NCBI RefSeq assembly: GCF_030285925.1 | Contig: NZ_CP127251.1 | Coordinates: 1,488,001-1,552,000 of the forward strand | DNA: 64,000 bases | DNA from: Devosia sp. YIM 151766 | GTDB lineage: Bacteria > Pseudomonadota > Alphaproteobacteria > Rhizobiales > Devosiaceae | Direction: 5' to 3' | In this document: piece by piece, positions 48,731-58,431 of the stretch | How the letters are laid out: each line of letters starts with the position of its first letter | Numbering within the stretch: position 1 is the first letter of the stretch | Notes under the pieces: model-generated | The model's database searches: none | Told to the model about the DNA's origin: nothing | The model's input: the letters and a program-made list of their open reading frames with translations, nothing else | Position numbers and translations under genes: made by a program

Positions 48731-51064
48731 ATGGCCGATCTGGTCTCAGCCACGGATAAACAGGCGATTGCTCGCCCGGCTGAGGCGCGGCCGTGGCGCC
48801 GGCCGTTCATGGGCATGCAACAGGACCGTGCGCTGCGCGTACTCGGCTTCGGGGTGGTGTTCGCCTCGGTGCTGATGTCGACGATGTCGTTCCTGATCCT
48901 GTCCGACACCACGGGAATAGAGCCGTCGCCCGGCGTATGGACGATCATCTGGATCGTTACCGGCATATTGGTGCTATTGGTGATCGCGCTGGTCGTGACC
49001 GAGGCCGTGCTATTGCTGCAGGCGCGTATGCGCCGCGCGCCCGGATCGGGATTGCAGGTGCGCATGGTGACCATGTTCGCCTTCGTCGCCGCGGTTCCGG
49101 CGGCGCTGGTCGCCGTGGTTGCCACCATCGCCCTCAACCAGGGTCTCGATCAATGGTTCTCCGAACGCACCCGCGCCATGGTGGAAAGCTCACGGTTGGT
49201 CGCGCGTTCCTATATGCTCGAACACGCTCAGGTGCTGCGCGACGATATCATCTGGGTCGCCACCGAACTGGAACAGGCGCATAGCACCTTCGAAAATGAT
49301 CCGGAACGCTTCGAGCGGATTCTGACCGCGCTGGCCGTGACGCGCTCATTGCCGTTCACCTCCCTGATCGACCGCAATGGCGGCACTTTCATCCGGGCGC
49401 AGATCAACGTTGCCGGCGCCTATCCGCGGCTGCCGGACGGCATCACCCAAGGCGTGGTGGAAGGCATTCCCACGGCCATTGCGCCGGGTACGACCAATCT
49501 GGTCGGCTCGGTCATCAAGCTGCGCGGCTATGACGAAACCTATCTGTTCGTGGCGCGTCCGGTTGATGCGGAAGTGCTTCAATATATGCGCCTAACCGAC
49601 GAGAATATAACGGAATATCGGGAATATGCGTCCAATCGGCTCGTGTTCCAGATCACGTTCACCATCATGTATGTCGGCCTGGCCGTGGTGCTGCTTCTGG
49701 CGGCGCTCTGGATCGGGATCGCGCTGGCCAACCGCTTCGTGGATCCGATCCGTAATCTGATGATTGCCTCGCGAAGGGTCAGCTCCGGCGATCTCGACGT
49801 GCAGGTGCCGGTGCAGGAGGGCAGGGGCGATCTGCGCGATCTCTCCAACGGCTTCAATCGCATGATCCAGCAGCTCAAGACGCAGCGCGAGGAACTGCTC
49901 AAGGCCAATGAGGTGAATGAAAAACGCCGGCAATTCACCGAGGCGGTGGTGGAAGGCGTGTCGGCCGGCATTATTGGTCTCGACCCTTTTGGCGCCGTCA
50001 CCCTGGTCAATGCCCGCGCCTGCGAAATGCTCGGCAAGACCGAAATCGAACTGATGGGCGAGCGCATGGAGGCCATTCTGCCCGAAATCGCGCCGACCAT
50101 GGAAAAGGCCCGTTCGGCCCGGCGCGGACAGGTGCGCGACCAGATCCAACTCGGCAACGAAACCGATCGCCGCATCTATCAGGTGCAGCTGACGCGGGAA
50201 GGCTCGATCACCGAATCCAAGGGTTATGTGCTGACCTTCGATGACATCACCGATCTCGAATCGGCCCAGCGCACCAGCGCCTGGGCCGATGTGGCGCGCC
50301 GTATCGCCCATGAAATCAAAAATCCCCTGACCCCCATCCAGCTCTCCGCCGAGCGGCTGCGTCGCCGCTATGGCAATAAGCTCGAGGACGACAGGGAGGT
50401 CTTCGACAAGTGCATCAATACGATCGTCCGTCAGGTGGGCGATATCGGCCGCATGGTCGATGAATTCTCCGCCTTTGCCCGCATGCCGGAATCCGCGCCC
50501 GAAATGGCCGATCTCAGCGATACCGTCCGTCAGGCCGTGTTTCTGGAAAGCGTGCGCCTGCCCGAGGTCAATATCGTCACCTTGCTGCCCGATGACGCCA
50601 TCCATGCCTGGTTCGACAACCGGCTGGTGTCGCAGGTCCTCACCAATCTCATCAAGAACGCGGTCGAGGCCTTCGAAGGCATTCCGCTGTCCGAAGAGTG
50701 GCAGCCCACCATTATCGTCGAAGCGCATATCGAGGATAATCATGCCCGCGTTGCGGTGTCCGATAACGGCAAGGGCTGGCCCGGCGACAATCGCCAGCGC
50801 CTGCTCGAGCCCTATATGACCACCCGGGAAAAGGGCACCGGGCTCGGCCTGGCCATCGTCGCCAGGATCATCGAGCAGCATGGCGGCATTGTCGAGTTGA
50901 TCGACGCCGAACCCGATCCGCAGGGCCGGACCGGGGCCTGCGTAACCTTTACCCTTCCTTTGCATTCACCTGCGAAGGCCACCAGCGAAGACGAAGCCGC
51001 AGCGGCGGACATCACTTCATCCCAACAGGAGGAGCCGCCGCTTTCCGCGGTTGTTCAGAAGTAA
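48731..51064 (+). CDS. ntrY: NtrY, membrane sensor kinase
   Basis: 777 residues. Membrane helices lie at about 35-58 and 68-95, with a further pair before and after a periplasmic region (about 110 and 300-325). Then come HAMP (NRFVDPIRNLMIASRRVSSGD), a PAS domain (AVVEGVSAGIIGLDPFGAVTL), HisKA with the phosphorylated His in [20 protein letters not shown] and an ATPase domain ending GTGLGLAIVARIIEQHGG. It phosphorylates NtrX and in relatives responds to nitrogen and redox or oxygen status. TAA of ntrY abuts ATG of ntrX. Confidence 0.97.
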   Translation: MADLVSATDKQAIARPAEARPWRRPFMGMQQDRALRVLGFGVVFASVLMSTMSFLILSDTTGIEPSPGVWTIIWIVTGILVLLVIALVVTEAVLLLQARMRRAPGSGLQVRMVTMFAFVAAVPAALVAVVATIALNQGLDQWFSERTRAMVESSRLVARSYMLEHAQVLRDDIIWVATELEQAHSTFENDPERFERILTALAVTRSLPFTSLIDRNGGTFIRAQINVAGAYPRLPDGITQGVVEGIPTAIAPGTTNLVGSVIKLRGYDETYLFVARPVDAEVLQYMRLTDENITEYREYASNRLVFQITFTIMYVGLAVVLLLAALWIGIALANRFVDPIRNLMIASRRVSSGDLDVQVPVQEGRGDLRDLSNGFNRMIQQLKTQREELLKANEVNEKRRQFTEAVVEGVSAGIIGLDPFGAVTLVNARACEMLGKTEIELMGERMEAILPEIAPTMEKARSARRGQVRDQIQLGNETDRRIYQVQLTREGSITESKGYVLTFDDITDLESAQRTSAWADVARRIAHEIKNPLTPIQLSAERLRRRYGNKLEDDREVFDKCINTIVRQVGDIGRMVDEFSAFARMPESAPEMADLSDTVRQAVFLESVRLPEVNIVTLLPDDAIHAWFDNRLVSQVLTNLIKNAVEAFEGIPLSEEWQPTIIVEAHIEDNHARVAVSDNGKGWPGDNRQRLLEPYMTTREKGTGLGLAIVARIIEQHGGIVELIDAEPDPQGRTGACVTFTLPLHSPAKATSEDEAAAADITSSQQEEPPLSAVVQK

Positions 51065-52447
51065 ATGGCTTTGGATATTTTGATTATAGACGACGAGGAT
51101 GACATCCGCGATCTGATCGCCGGCATCCTGGAAGACGAAGGCTTCGAGGCGCGGCAGGCGCATGACGCCGATAGCGGCCTCAACGAAATTGCGCGCCGCC
51201 GGCCCAGCCTGGTGTTTCTGGACATCTGGATGCAAGGGTCGCGCCTCGACGGGCTGCAATTGCTCGATGTGTTCCAGACCCAGCATCCGGACATGCCCGT
51301 CGTGATGATCTCCGGTCACGGCAATGTCGAAACCGCCGTATCTGCGATCCGCCGCGGCGCCTACGACTATATCGAGAAGCCTTTCAAGATCGACCGGCTG
51401 CTGCACATCACCCAGCGGGCCATGGAAGCCACGCGCCTGCGCAGCGAGGTTGCCGAACTCAAGGAGCGCTCGGCGAGCAAAAGCGTGGACATGGTAGGCT
51501 CGTCTCCGGCCCTCCAGCAGGTGAAGGGCATAATCGAGAAATCGGCGCCCACCAATTCGCGCATCTTCATCTCCGGCCCCTCCGGCGCCGGCAAAGGCCT
51601 GGTGGCCCGCCTGATCCATCAGCGCAGCCCGCGCATCAACGCCCCCTTTGTCGAGATCAATGCCTCGCTTTACGCCCCTGACGAGGTGCCCGTCGTCCTG
51701 TTCGGCCGCGAGGCGCGGGAAAAGAATGGCCTTCTCAAAGTGGAGGTGGGGGCGCTGGAGCGCGCCCATGGCGGCACGCTCTACCTGTCGGAGGTGACCA
51801 CGCTGCCGCAGCAAGTGCAGACCACGCTGTTGCGCACCTTGGTGGAAAACCGCTTCAATCGCGTCGGTGGCTCGCAGGCGGTGCCGATCGACGTCCGCAT
51901 TATTTCGTCGAGTTCGCAGAATGTCGCCGCCCAGATCGAAACCGGCGAATTCCGCTCCGATCTGTTCCATCGTCTCTCCATCGTGCCCTTGCCATTGACG
52001 CCGCTGCGCGACCGCCGCGAAGACGTGCCGCCACTGGTTTCGGTCTTCATCGACCAGGTCTGTCGCATGCATAATCTTCAGCGCCTGACCATCGGCGGCG
52101 ACGCCATGGCGGTCTTGCAGGCCCAGGAATGGCCGGGCAATGCGCGGCAATTGCGCAATTCCATCGAGCGCCTGCTCATCCTGATGAAGGACCAGCAGCC
52201 CGACGATGGAATCATCACCGCCACCATGCTGCCGTCCGATATCGGCGAGGTGCTGCCGACAGTGGGCGACGCCGATGCCTCGGCGCATCTCATGAGCCTG
52301 CCGCTCCGCGATGCGCGCGAAGTCTTCGAACGGCAATACCTGCTGGCGCAGATCGAACGATTTGGCGGCAATATCTCCAAGACCGCCGAATTCGTCGGCA
52401 TGGAACGCAGCGCGCTGCACCGCAAGATCAAGTCGCTGGGGCTATAG
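51065..52447 (+). CDS. ntrX: NtrX, response regulator with degenerate AAA+ domain
   Basis: 460 residues. The receiver domain has an acidic pocket, phosphorylated Asp53 in LVFLDIWMQG and Lys at KPFKID. The central domain keeps Walker A GPSGAGKG (171-178) but has no GAFTGA loop in the 205-235 region, and the Walker B position reads TLYLSEV (238-244), where NtrC has TLFLDE. The C-terminal Fis-type helix-turn-helix has GGNISKTAEFVGMERSALHRKIKSL. It therefore should not activate sigma-54 and probably acts as a DNA-binding regulator at sigma-70 promoters, as known for other alphaproteobacterial NtrX. Confidence 0.96.
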   Translation: MALDILIIDDEDDIRDLIAGILEDEGFEARQAHDADSGLNEIARRRPSLVFLDIWMQGSRLDGLQLLDVFQTQHPDMPVVMISGHGNVETAVSAIRRGAYDYIEKPFKIDRLLHITQRAMEATRLRSEVAELKERSASKSVDMVGSSPALQQVKGIIEKSAPTNSRIFISGPSGAGKGLVARLIHQRSPRINAPFVEINASLYAPDEVPVVLFGREAREKNGLLKVEVGALERAHGGTLYLSEVTTLPQQVQTTLLRTLVENRFNRVGGSQAVPIDVRIISSSSQNVAAQIETGEFRSDLFHRLSIVPLPLTPLRDRREDVPPLVSVFIDQVCRMHNLQRLTIGGDAMAVLQAQEWPGNARQLRNSIERLLILMKDQQPDDGIITATMLPSDIGEVLPTVGDADASAHLMSLPLRDAREVFERQYLLAQIERFGGNISKTAEFVGMERSALHRKIKSLGL

Positions 52448-52543
52448 CAAGGCAGAAAATGACTGGATGCCATGCATTTGCGGCGGGTAGGCAGGTACAA
52501 GCTTCTGTGCCATAATGGCCGACATATGATAAATCTGGACGTT

Positions 52544-52564
52544 AAGAACTGGGCGGCAGTTCTT
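52544..52564 (+). other. Perfect hairpin in the ntrX-hfq spacer
   Basis: AAGAACTG and CAGTTCTT form an eight-base perfect stem with loop GGCGG, 68 bases before the hfq ATG. There is no T tract. It could be a leader structure of hfq or a weak terminator for ntrX. The spacer 52448-52631 has no other recognisable feature. Confidence 0.45.
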
Positions 52565-52631
52565 CGAGTCCGGGCGCAAGCGATTGCGACGACAACAGCG
52601 ACAATCAATGCCGCGGCAAAAGAGGCCACCA

Positions 52632-52883
52632 ATGGCTAGCGAAAAGCAGCAAAACCTGCAGGATTCCTTCCTCAATCACGTCAGAAAGCAGAAGGTCCCG
52701 GTCACCATCTTTCTGGTCAACGGGGTCAAGCTGCAGGGCGTAATCACCTGGTTCGATAATTTCTGTCTGCTGCTGCGCCGAGACGCACAGTCGCAACTGG
52801 TCTATAAGCACGCCATTTCCACGATCATGCCGGGCGCGCCGATCCAGTTATTCGACCCCGAGCAAAGCACCGACAACGACTGA
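52632..52883 (+). CDS. hfq: Hfq, RNA chaperone
   Basis: Hexameric Sm-like protein that pairs small RNAs with messages. 83 residues from ATG 52632 ([19 protein letters not shown]). Sm1 covers [19 protein letters not shown] with [11 protein letters not shown]; Sm2 has [12 protein letters not shown], including the YKHA uridine-binding residues. The C-terminal tail is short and acidic, as usual in alphaproteobacteria. ntrX-hfq-hflX is the conserved order. Confidence 0.98.
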   Translation: MASEKQQNLQDSFLNHVRKQKVPVTIFLVNGVKLQGVITWFDNFCLLLRRDAQSQLVYKHAISTIMPGAPIQLFDPEQSTDND

Positions 52884-52892
52884 CGGATTTAC

Positions 52893-54260
52893 ATGGGCGA
52901 ATTTGACGAGGACGGGAACGCCATTGCCGGCGGCCCTCAGCCCTATATCGATCGGCAGGAAATGCCGACGCGGGCGGGCCTTGTCTGCCCCGATATACGC
53001 GGGAAAGCCGCTTATCACGACATAAATGCGCGGCAGGCCGAGTTCGAAGGGCTGGCCGGTGCCATCCGACTCGACATCGTTTTTTCCGAAGTGATGCGGG
53101 TGCGGGAAGTCCGGCCGGCCACATATCTGGGCGCCGGGCATGTGCAGACACTGGCGGAACGCGTCAAGGCCGACGACATAGAATTACTGCTTGTCGACGC
53201 GGCGCTTTCGCCGATCCAGCAGCGCAACCTCGAGCGTGAAACCGGCGCCAAGGTGCTCGACCGTACCGCGCTGATCCTCGAAATTTTTGGCGAGCGGGCG
53301 GCGACACGCGAAGGCGTATTGCAGGTCGAGCTCGCGCATCTCAATTACCAGAAAAGCCGCCTGGTGCGCTCCTGGACCCACCTTGAGCGCCAGCGTGGCA
53401 GTGGCGGCATGGGATTCATGGGCGGTCCGGGAGAAACCCAGATCGAAAGCGACCGCCGCCAGATCGGCGACCGTATCGCACTGCTCGAAGATCGGCTCGA
53501 AAAGGTAAAAAGGACCCGGACGCAGCAGCGCCGGCAGCGCACGCGCGCCCAGCTTCCGGTTATAGCCCTCGTCGGTTACACCAATGCTGGAAAATCGAGT
53601 ATTTTCAACAGGTTGACCGGGGCAGGGGTGTTCGCCGAAAACCTGCTCTTCGCCACGCTCGACACCACGGTGCGCAAGATCGAATTGCCGCATGGCCGTG
53701 AGGTGATGCTGAGCGATACGGTGGGTTTCGTCGCCGATCTGCCGCATGATCTGGTCGCCGCTTTCCGGGCGACGCTCGAAGAGGTGACGGACGCGGATAT
53801 CATCCTGCATGTCCGCGACATCGCCAATCCCGACCATGCGGCGCAGGCGCAAGACGTGCTGGCCGTGCTTGAGGAACTGGGGGTTTCCTCGGAAACCACG
53901 CCGATTATCGAGCTCTGGAATAAAATCGATCTGCTCGAAGCCGGCAACCTGGCATTGGCCACAGCGGCGCCCGCCGGCAAGGTGATCGCCGCCATGCCGG
54001 TTTCGGCGCATACGGGGCAGGGGCTCGATGCGCTGCTGCTCGAGATCGAAAAGACGCTGGGCGAGCAGGGGCGCACCTATCAGGTCCATGTCCCGCATGC
54101 CGCCGGCAGCGATATCGGCTGGCTCCACAGCCATGTCGAAGTGATTTCACGCGAGGAGCCCACGGAGCAGGGCTCCGATTTCGTGGTCCGTGTCGATCCG
54201 CGCCATCGCTCGGAATTCCTCGAACGCTTCAACGGACGGATTTCCGCGCCCGAGCTTTAG
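52893..54260 (+). CDS. hflX: HflX, ribosome-associated GTPase
   Basis: 455 residues. The N-terminal HflX domain and coiled helices (RQRGSGGMGFMGGPGETQIE, about 168-187) precede the GTPase domain with G1 GYTNAGKSS, G2 threonine region FATLDTT, G3 DTVGFVADLP and G4 NKID. It splits or rescues stalled ribosomes in other bacteria. It follows hfq by nine bases. Its TAG stop overlaps the mazG stop on the other strand. Confidence 0.96.
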   Translation: MGEFDEDGNAIAGGPQPYIDRQEMPTRAGLVCPDIRGKAAYHDINARQAEFEGLAGAIRLDIVFSEVMRVREVRPATYLGAGHVQTLAERVKADDIELLLVDAALSPIQQRNLERETGAKVLDRTALILEIFGERAATREGVLQVELAHLNYQKSRLVRSWTHLERQRGSGGMGFMGGPGETQIESDRRQIGDRIALLEDRLEKVKRTRTQQRRQRTRAQLPVIALVGYTNAGKSSIFNRLTGAGVFAENLLFATLDTTVRKIELPHGREVMLSDTVGFVADLPHDLVAAFRATLEEVTDADIILHVRDIANPDHAAQAQDVLAVLEELGVSSETTPIIELWNKIDLLEAGNLALATAAPAGKVIAAMPVSAHTGQGLDALLLEIEKTLGEQGRTYQVHVPHAAGSDIGWLHSHVEVISREEPTEQGSDFVVRVDPRHRSEFLERFNGRISAPEL

Positions 54261-55066
54261 CCTTTATCGGCAGCCCGGACCTCGTTCCAATAGCTGTCGA
54301 GGCGGTCCAGCCCAGCCGCGTCCGGCGCGATCCCGTCCTCGCGGCAGCGCTTTTCGACATAGTGGAAGCGACGGGTGAACTTGCTGTTGGCATCGCGCAA
54401 TGCCGCCTCGGGATCGATATTGGCCTTGCGCGCCAGATTGGCGACGGCAAACAGCAGATCGCCGATTTCCTCGCGTAAAGCCGCATGGTCACCCGACGCT
54501 TCGGCCTGCGCCACTTCCGCCAATTCCTCCGCTACCTTGGCGCGCACTGCCGCCATATCCGGCCAGTCGAACCCGACCTTGGCCGCGCGCTTGGTGAGCT
54601 TCTCGGCTCGAGCCAGGGCAGGGAGCACTTGTGGCACATCATCGAGCAGGGAGGGCTCGGCTTCGCCCTTGCGCTCGGCCTTGGCAGCGCGTTCCTTGGC
54701 CTTGATCGCCTCCCAGCGATTTTGCGCATCGTCCGCACCGTCGGCTACCACATCGCCGAATACGTGCGGATGGCGGCGAACCAGTTTTTCGGTGATGGCA
54801 TAGACCACGTCGCCAATGTCGAAATGGCCGGCCTCCTTGGCCATTTGCGCGTGGTAGATCGGTTGCAGCAGCAGGTCGCCCAATTCCTCGCGAAGATCGG
54901 CAAAATCCTCGCGCTCGATCGCGTCGGCGACCTCATAGGCTTCCTCGATCGTATAATGCCGGATCGAGCGAAAGTCCTGCTCCAGGTCCCAGGCGCAACC
55001 GCCATCCGGGTTTCGAAGCGCCGCCATGATGTCGATGAGGCGAGAAATGTCGCGAGATGGCTGCAT
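54257..55066 (-). CDS. mazG: MazG, nucleoside triphosphate pyrophosphohydrolase
   Basis: House-cleaning all-alpha NTP pyrophosphatase. 269 residues in two tandem MazG domains: the first has GCAWDLEQDF, EEAYEVADAI and ELGDLLLQ (about 22-70), the second EELAEVAQAE and EEIGDLLFAVANLARK (about 175-215). Glu and Asp metal ligands are present in both halves. It is convergent with hflX, with a four-base overlap of the 3' ends, and has its own upstream region with an AT-rich palindrome. Confidence 0.95.
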   Translation of the reverse strand: MQPSRDISRLIDIMAALRNPDGGCAWDLEQDFRSIRHYTIEEAYEVADAIEREDFADLREELGDLLLQPIYHAQMAKEAGHFDIGDVVYAITEKLVRRHPHVFGDVVADGADDAQNRWEAIKAKERAAKAERKGEAEPSLLDDVPQVLPALARAEKLTKRAAKVGFDWPDMAAVRAKVAEELAEVAQAEASGDHAALREEIGDLLFAVANLARKANIDPEAALRDANSKFTRRFHYVEKRCREDGIAPDAAGLDRLDSYWNEVRAADKG

Positions 55067-55166
55067 GGCGGAAATCCTGAGAATCGATTGAATCGCAGCT
55101 TAGCAAAGCTCGGGGGAGATGCCGAAGGCGGCTTTGCAGGGCGCCAATACGCATATCCTGTTTTCG

Positions 55167-55182
55167 CATAATATATATTATG
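55167..55182. promoter_or_regulatory. AT-only 16-bp palindrome upstream of mazG
   Basis: CATAATAT/ATATTATG is a perfect palindrome in an otherwise GC-rich sequence, 100 bases before the mazG start and about 80 bases after the metallo-hydrolase stop. On the minus strand it could overlap a -10 box. The regulator, if any, is unknown. The gap 55067-55263 contains no gene. Confidence 0.4.
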
Positions 55183-55263
55183 GAACTTTTATCTGTTTGA
55201 AATCCAGAAATTGCAGGGCCTTCAGCTTATATCATCCAGTGCGGACCGTGGATAAGTTGGGAT

Positions 55264-56100
55264 CTATCGGTTGAGAATGCGTCCGGTCAGTATGTCGATC
55301 TGCATGCCATCGAAGGCTGGCGTGACATTGTCTGGCGTCTCCTCCTCGAGCGTGGCGTAGTCGAGATCGATATGCATATCCGTCAGCACCGCCTGGCGCG
55401 GCTGGAAGCGCTCGATCAGTTCCAAGGTTTCCGGCAGGCTGAGATGGCTGGGATGTGGTGTCGGCCGCAGCGCGTCGATGATCCAGATATCGAGCCCGCT
55501 GATCGCCGTGTGCGCGCTGTCGGGAATGCCGGACAGATCGCAGCTATAGGCCAGATTGCGCACCCGGAAACCCAGCGAGTCGATGTCGCCATGCAATTGC
55601 CGGAAGGCCTGTATTTCCAGTGTTCCACCTGGACCGTCGACGGCGATCGTGTCGCCGGGTGCGATCTCATGGCCATTCAGGATCGGCGGATAATTGCCGC
55701 CCAGCGGCGTTGAAAAACAATAGCCGAAGGCTTCGCGCAGCCGCTCGCCGCATTCGCGGGTGAAATAAACGTCGACGCGCCGGCGATTATGCAAGGCCAG
55801 CACCCGCAGATCGTCGATGCCATGGGTATGGTCGGCATGCTCATGAGTGTAGAAAACGGCATCGACGCGATCGACATGTGCATCGAGCAATTGCTCGCGC
55901 AGATCGGCGCCGGTATCGATCAAAACCCTGGTGGGCTGGTCGTTTCCCTGGCGCCACGCCTCGATCAGCAACGAGCAGCGGCGGCGGCGATTGCGCGGTT
56001 CATGAGGATCGCAAATTCCCCAATCATTGCCGATCCGCGGCACTCCGCCAGATGAGCCGCAGCCCAGAATGGTGGCGATGATACGCTCCGGCGCGGCCAT
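55264..56100 (-). CDS. MBL-fold metallo-hydrolase (PhnP-like phosphodiesterase)
   Basis: 278 residues of the metallo-beta-lactamase fold. The N-terminal ILGCGSSGGVPRIGNDWG and zinc motif THEHADH (85-91) are typical of the PhnP-like cyclic phosphodiesterases. Later metal ligands lie in HGDIDSLGF and at LTDMHID. It is the last gene of the tmk-holB-metG-tatD run, three bases after tatD, a conserved neighbour in Rhizobiales. Its physiological substrate is not known; a cyclic phosphate or nucleotide is likely from the family. Confidence 0.9.
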   Translation of the reverse strand: MAAPERIIATILGCGSSGGVPRIGNDWGICDPHEPRNRRRRCSLLIEAWRQGNDQPTRVLIDTGADLREQLLDAHVDRVDAVFYTHEHADHTHGIDDLRVLALHNRRRVDVYFTRECGERLREAFGYCFSTPLGGNYPPILNGHEIAPGDTIAVDGPGGTLEIQAFRQLHGDIDSLGFRVRNLAYSCDLSGIPDSAHTAISGLDIWIIDALRPTPHPSHLSLPETLELIERFQPRQAVLTDMHIDLDYATLEEETPDNVTPAFDGMQIDILTGRILNR

Positions 56101-56102
56101 GC

Positions 56103-56882
56103 TCAGCTCACGCCGGTTTTGGCGAACAGCCGACCGAAATTCGCGGTCGTTTCGCGGCCCACCTGTTCGAGGCTAAGTCCCCGGATTTCCGCGACTTTTT
56201 CCGCGGTGTGACGCACGAAACTGGGTTCGTTGGACTGGCCGCGATGCGGTATCGGGGCGAGATATGGCGCATCGGTTTCGACGAGGTAGCGATCGGCAGG
56301 AACGATACGCGCAACCTCTTGTATTTCCTGCGCATTTTTGAAGGTGACGATGCCGGAAAACGAAATATAGCCGCCCAGGGCAAGGGCTCGCTGCGCCAAT
56401 TCCATGCCGGCGGTGAAGCAATGCAGGACGAAGGGGAAGGCCCCCTGCCCGGCTTCTTCTTCGAGGATGGCGGCCATGTCTTCATCGGCTTGCCGGCTGT
56501 GGATAATCAGTGGAAGATTGGTGATCCGCGCAGCCGCGATATGGCGGCGAAGGCCGGTGGCCTGAGCGTCGCGGGGGGCATTGTCATAGAAATAATCGAG
56601 GCCTGCCTCGCCGATGGCAACGCAGCGTTCATGGGCACTTAGACGGACCAAGTCCTCGGTTTGTATATGCAATTCCTGGTCGGCATTGTGCGGATGCGTG
56701 CCGACCGAGCACCAGACATTCGCAAAACGCTCCGCCAGGGCGGCATAGGTGGAAAAGTTATCCACCCTTGTGGAAATCGTCACCATGCCGGTGACGCCCG
56801 CCGCTTCGGCGCGCGCCAGGACCCCGTCCAGATCGGCGGAAAGAGCCTCGAAGTCGAGATGGCAATGGCTGTCGATCAGCAT
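56103..56882 (-). CDS. TatD-family metal-dependent deoxyribonuclease
   Basis: 259 residues, TIM-barrel hydrolase. Metal ligands are visible at IDSHCHLDF (His6, His8), IGEAGLDYFYD (Glu), IHSRQADED (His), LHCFTA (His) and VETDAPYLAP (Asp). Family members (YcfH/TatD) act as 3'-5' exonucleases or D-aminoacyl-tRNA deacylase-like enzymes. It starts one base after the metG stop, in the same operon. Confidence 0.93.
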   Translation of the reverse strand: MLIDSHCHLDFEALSADLDGVLARAEAAGVTGMVTISTRVDNFSTYAALAERFANVWCSVGTHPHNADQELHIQTEDLVRLSAHERCVAIGEAGLDYFYDNAPRDAQATGLRRHIAAARITNLPLIIHSRQADEDMAAILEEEAGQGAFPFVLHCFTAGMELAQRALALGGYISFSGIVTFKNAQEIQEVARIVPADRYLVETDAPYLAPIPHRGQSNEPSFVRHTAEKVAEIRGLSLEQVGRETTANFGRLFAKTGVS

Positions 56883-56883
56883 G

Positions 56884-58431
56884 TTATTCGGCCGGTTTTT
56901 CCAGGCGGGCGAAGACGCCCTGCGGTAGCGGCAGCTCAGTTCCGGTTAGCAGACTGTTAGCGTCAAGCGCCGCAGCAAGCATGCGTTGATCCTCCGGCAC
57001 GGCCAGTTGGTCAAGCAGACGCGACGCCGAAGCCGGAACGAAGGCCAGCATGGGGATGGCGAGCCGGCGGACGGTGTCGGCAGTGATGTAGAGCACGGTG
57101 GCCATGCGCGCCGGATCGGTCTTTTTCAGCGACCAGGGTTCCTGGGCGGCGAAATAATTATTGGCCGAACTCAGGGCCGCGATGATGGCGCCGGTGGCCT
57201 CGTGGACCAATTGCTGGTCCATGGCCTTCTGGGCTGCGTCCAGGGCGCCGGCGACTTCGGCAATGATCGCCTGGTCGGCCTCGGTCAGCGGACCCAGCTC
57301 CGGCACCCTGGCGTCGCAATTCTTGTTGATCATCGACAGCGAGCGCTGCGCCAGATTGCCGAGATTGTTGGCGAGATCGGCATTGACGCGATTGATCAGC
57401 TTTTCATTGCTGTAATCGCCGTCATGGCCGAAGGAGACTTCGCGCAGGAAGAAATAGCGGACCGCATCGGCGCCGAAAGTGTCGACCAGATGAAACGGGT
57501 CGATGACATTGCCCAGCGACTTGCTCATCTTCTGGCCGTCGACGGTCAGGAAGCCATGGGCGAAGACGCGATGCTGCACCTCCAGGCCGGCGCTCATCAG
57601 GAAGGCGGGCCAATAGACGGTGTGGAAGCGGATGATGTCCTTGCCGATGACATGCAGGTCGGCCGGCCAGAACTTCTTGAACAATTCGCTGTTCTCGTCG
57701 GGATAGCCGACGCCGGTAATGTAATTGGTGAGCGCGTCGACCCACACATACATCACATGGCCCGGCGCATCCGGAACCGGAATGCCCCAGTCGAAAGTAG
57801 TGCGGGAGATGGACAGGTCCTGCAGCCCGCTCTTGACGAAGGAGATGATCTCGTTGCGCCGTTCCTTGGGCGCGATGAAATCGGGATTGGCCTCGTACAG
57901 ATCGAGCAGCTTCTGCTGATAGGCCGAGAGGCGGAAGAAATAGGTCGGCTCCTCCACCCATTCCACTTCCGCGCCGGACGGGGCAAAGCGCTTGCCGTCC
58001 TGTTCGGTCAATTCGTCCTCGTCGAAATAGGCTTCGTCGCGCACCGAATACCAGCCTTTATAGACCGACTGGAAAATGTCGCCGTTCTGGCTCGCCGCCA
58101 TCTTCTTCCAGATGGCCTGCGAAGCGTCGTGGTGCCGCGGCTCGGTGGTGCGGATGAAATCGTCGTTGGACAGGTTCAATGTCTCGGCCAGCCGGCGGAA
58201 TTCGCCGGCATTGCGATCCGCCAGCTCGCGCACCGGAATGCCTTCCTTGTCGGCGGTCTGCACCATCTTGATGCCGTGCTCATCGGTGCCGGTGAGGAAA
58301 TAGACCTCCCTGCCCTCCAGCCGTTTCCAGCGGGCAATGGCGTCGGTGGCGATCATCTCATAGGCATGGCCGATATGGGGGGCGCCATTGGGATAGGAAA
58401 TCGCGGTCGTGACGTAGAAAGGCTTGGTCAT
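56884..58431 (-). CDS. metG: MetRS, methionyl-tRNA synthetase
   Basis: 515 residues, the short form without the C-terminal tRNA-binding domain. Class I signatures PHIGH (18-22) and KMSKS (near residue 300, in [12 protein letters not shown]) are present. The connective peptide lacks the Cys4 zinc knuckle, placing it in the MetG2-type group. It overlaps holB by four bases at its start and is followed directly by tatD. Confidence 0.97.
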   Translation of the reverse strand: MTKPFYVTTAISYPNGAPHIGHAYEMIATDAIARWKRLEGREVYFLTGTDEHGIKMVQTADKEGIPVRELADRNAGEFRRLAETLNLSNDDFIRTTEPRHHDASQAIWKKMAASQNGDIFQSVYKGWYSVRDEAYFDEDELTEQDGKRFAPSGAEVEWVEEPTYFFRLSAYQQKLLDLYEANPDFIAPKERRNEIISFVKSGLQDLSISRTTFDWGIPVPDAPGHVMYVWVDALTNYITGVGYPDENSELFKKFWPADLHVIGKDIIRFHTVYWPAFLMSAGLEVQHRVFAHGFLTVDGQKMSKSLGNVIDPFHLVDTFGADAVRYFFLREVSFGHDGDYSNEKLINRVNADLANNLGNLAQRSLSMINKNCDARVPELGPLTEADQAIIAEVAGALDAAQKAMDQQLVHEATGAIIAALSSANNYFAAQEPWSLKKTDPARMATVLYITADTVRRLAIPMLAFVPASASRLLDQLAVPEDQRMLAAALDANSLLTGTELPLPQGVFARLEKPAE

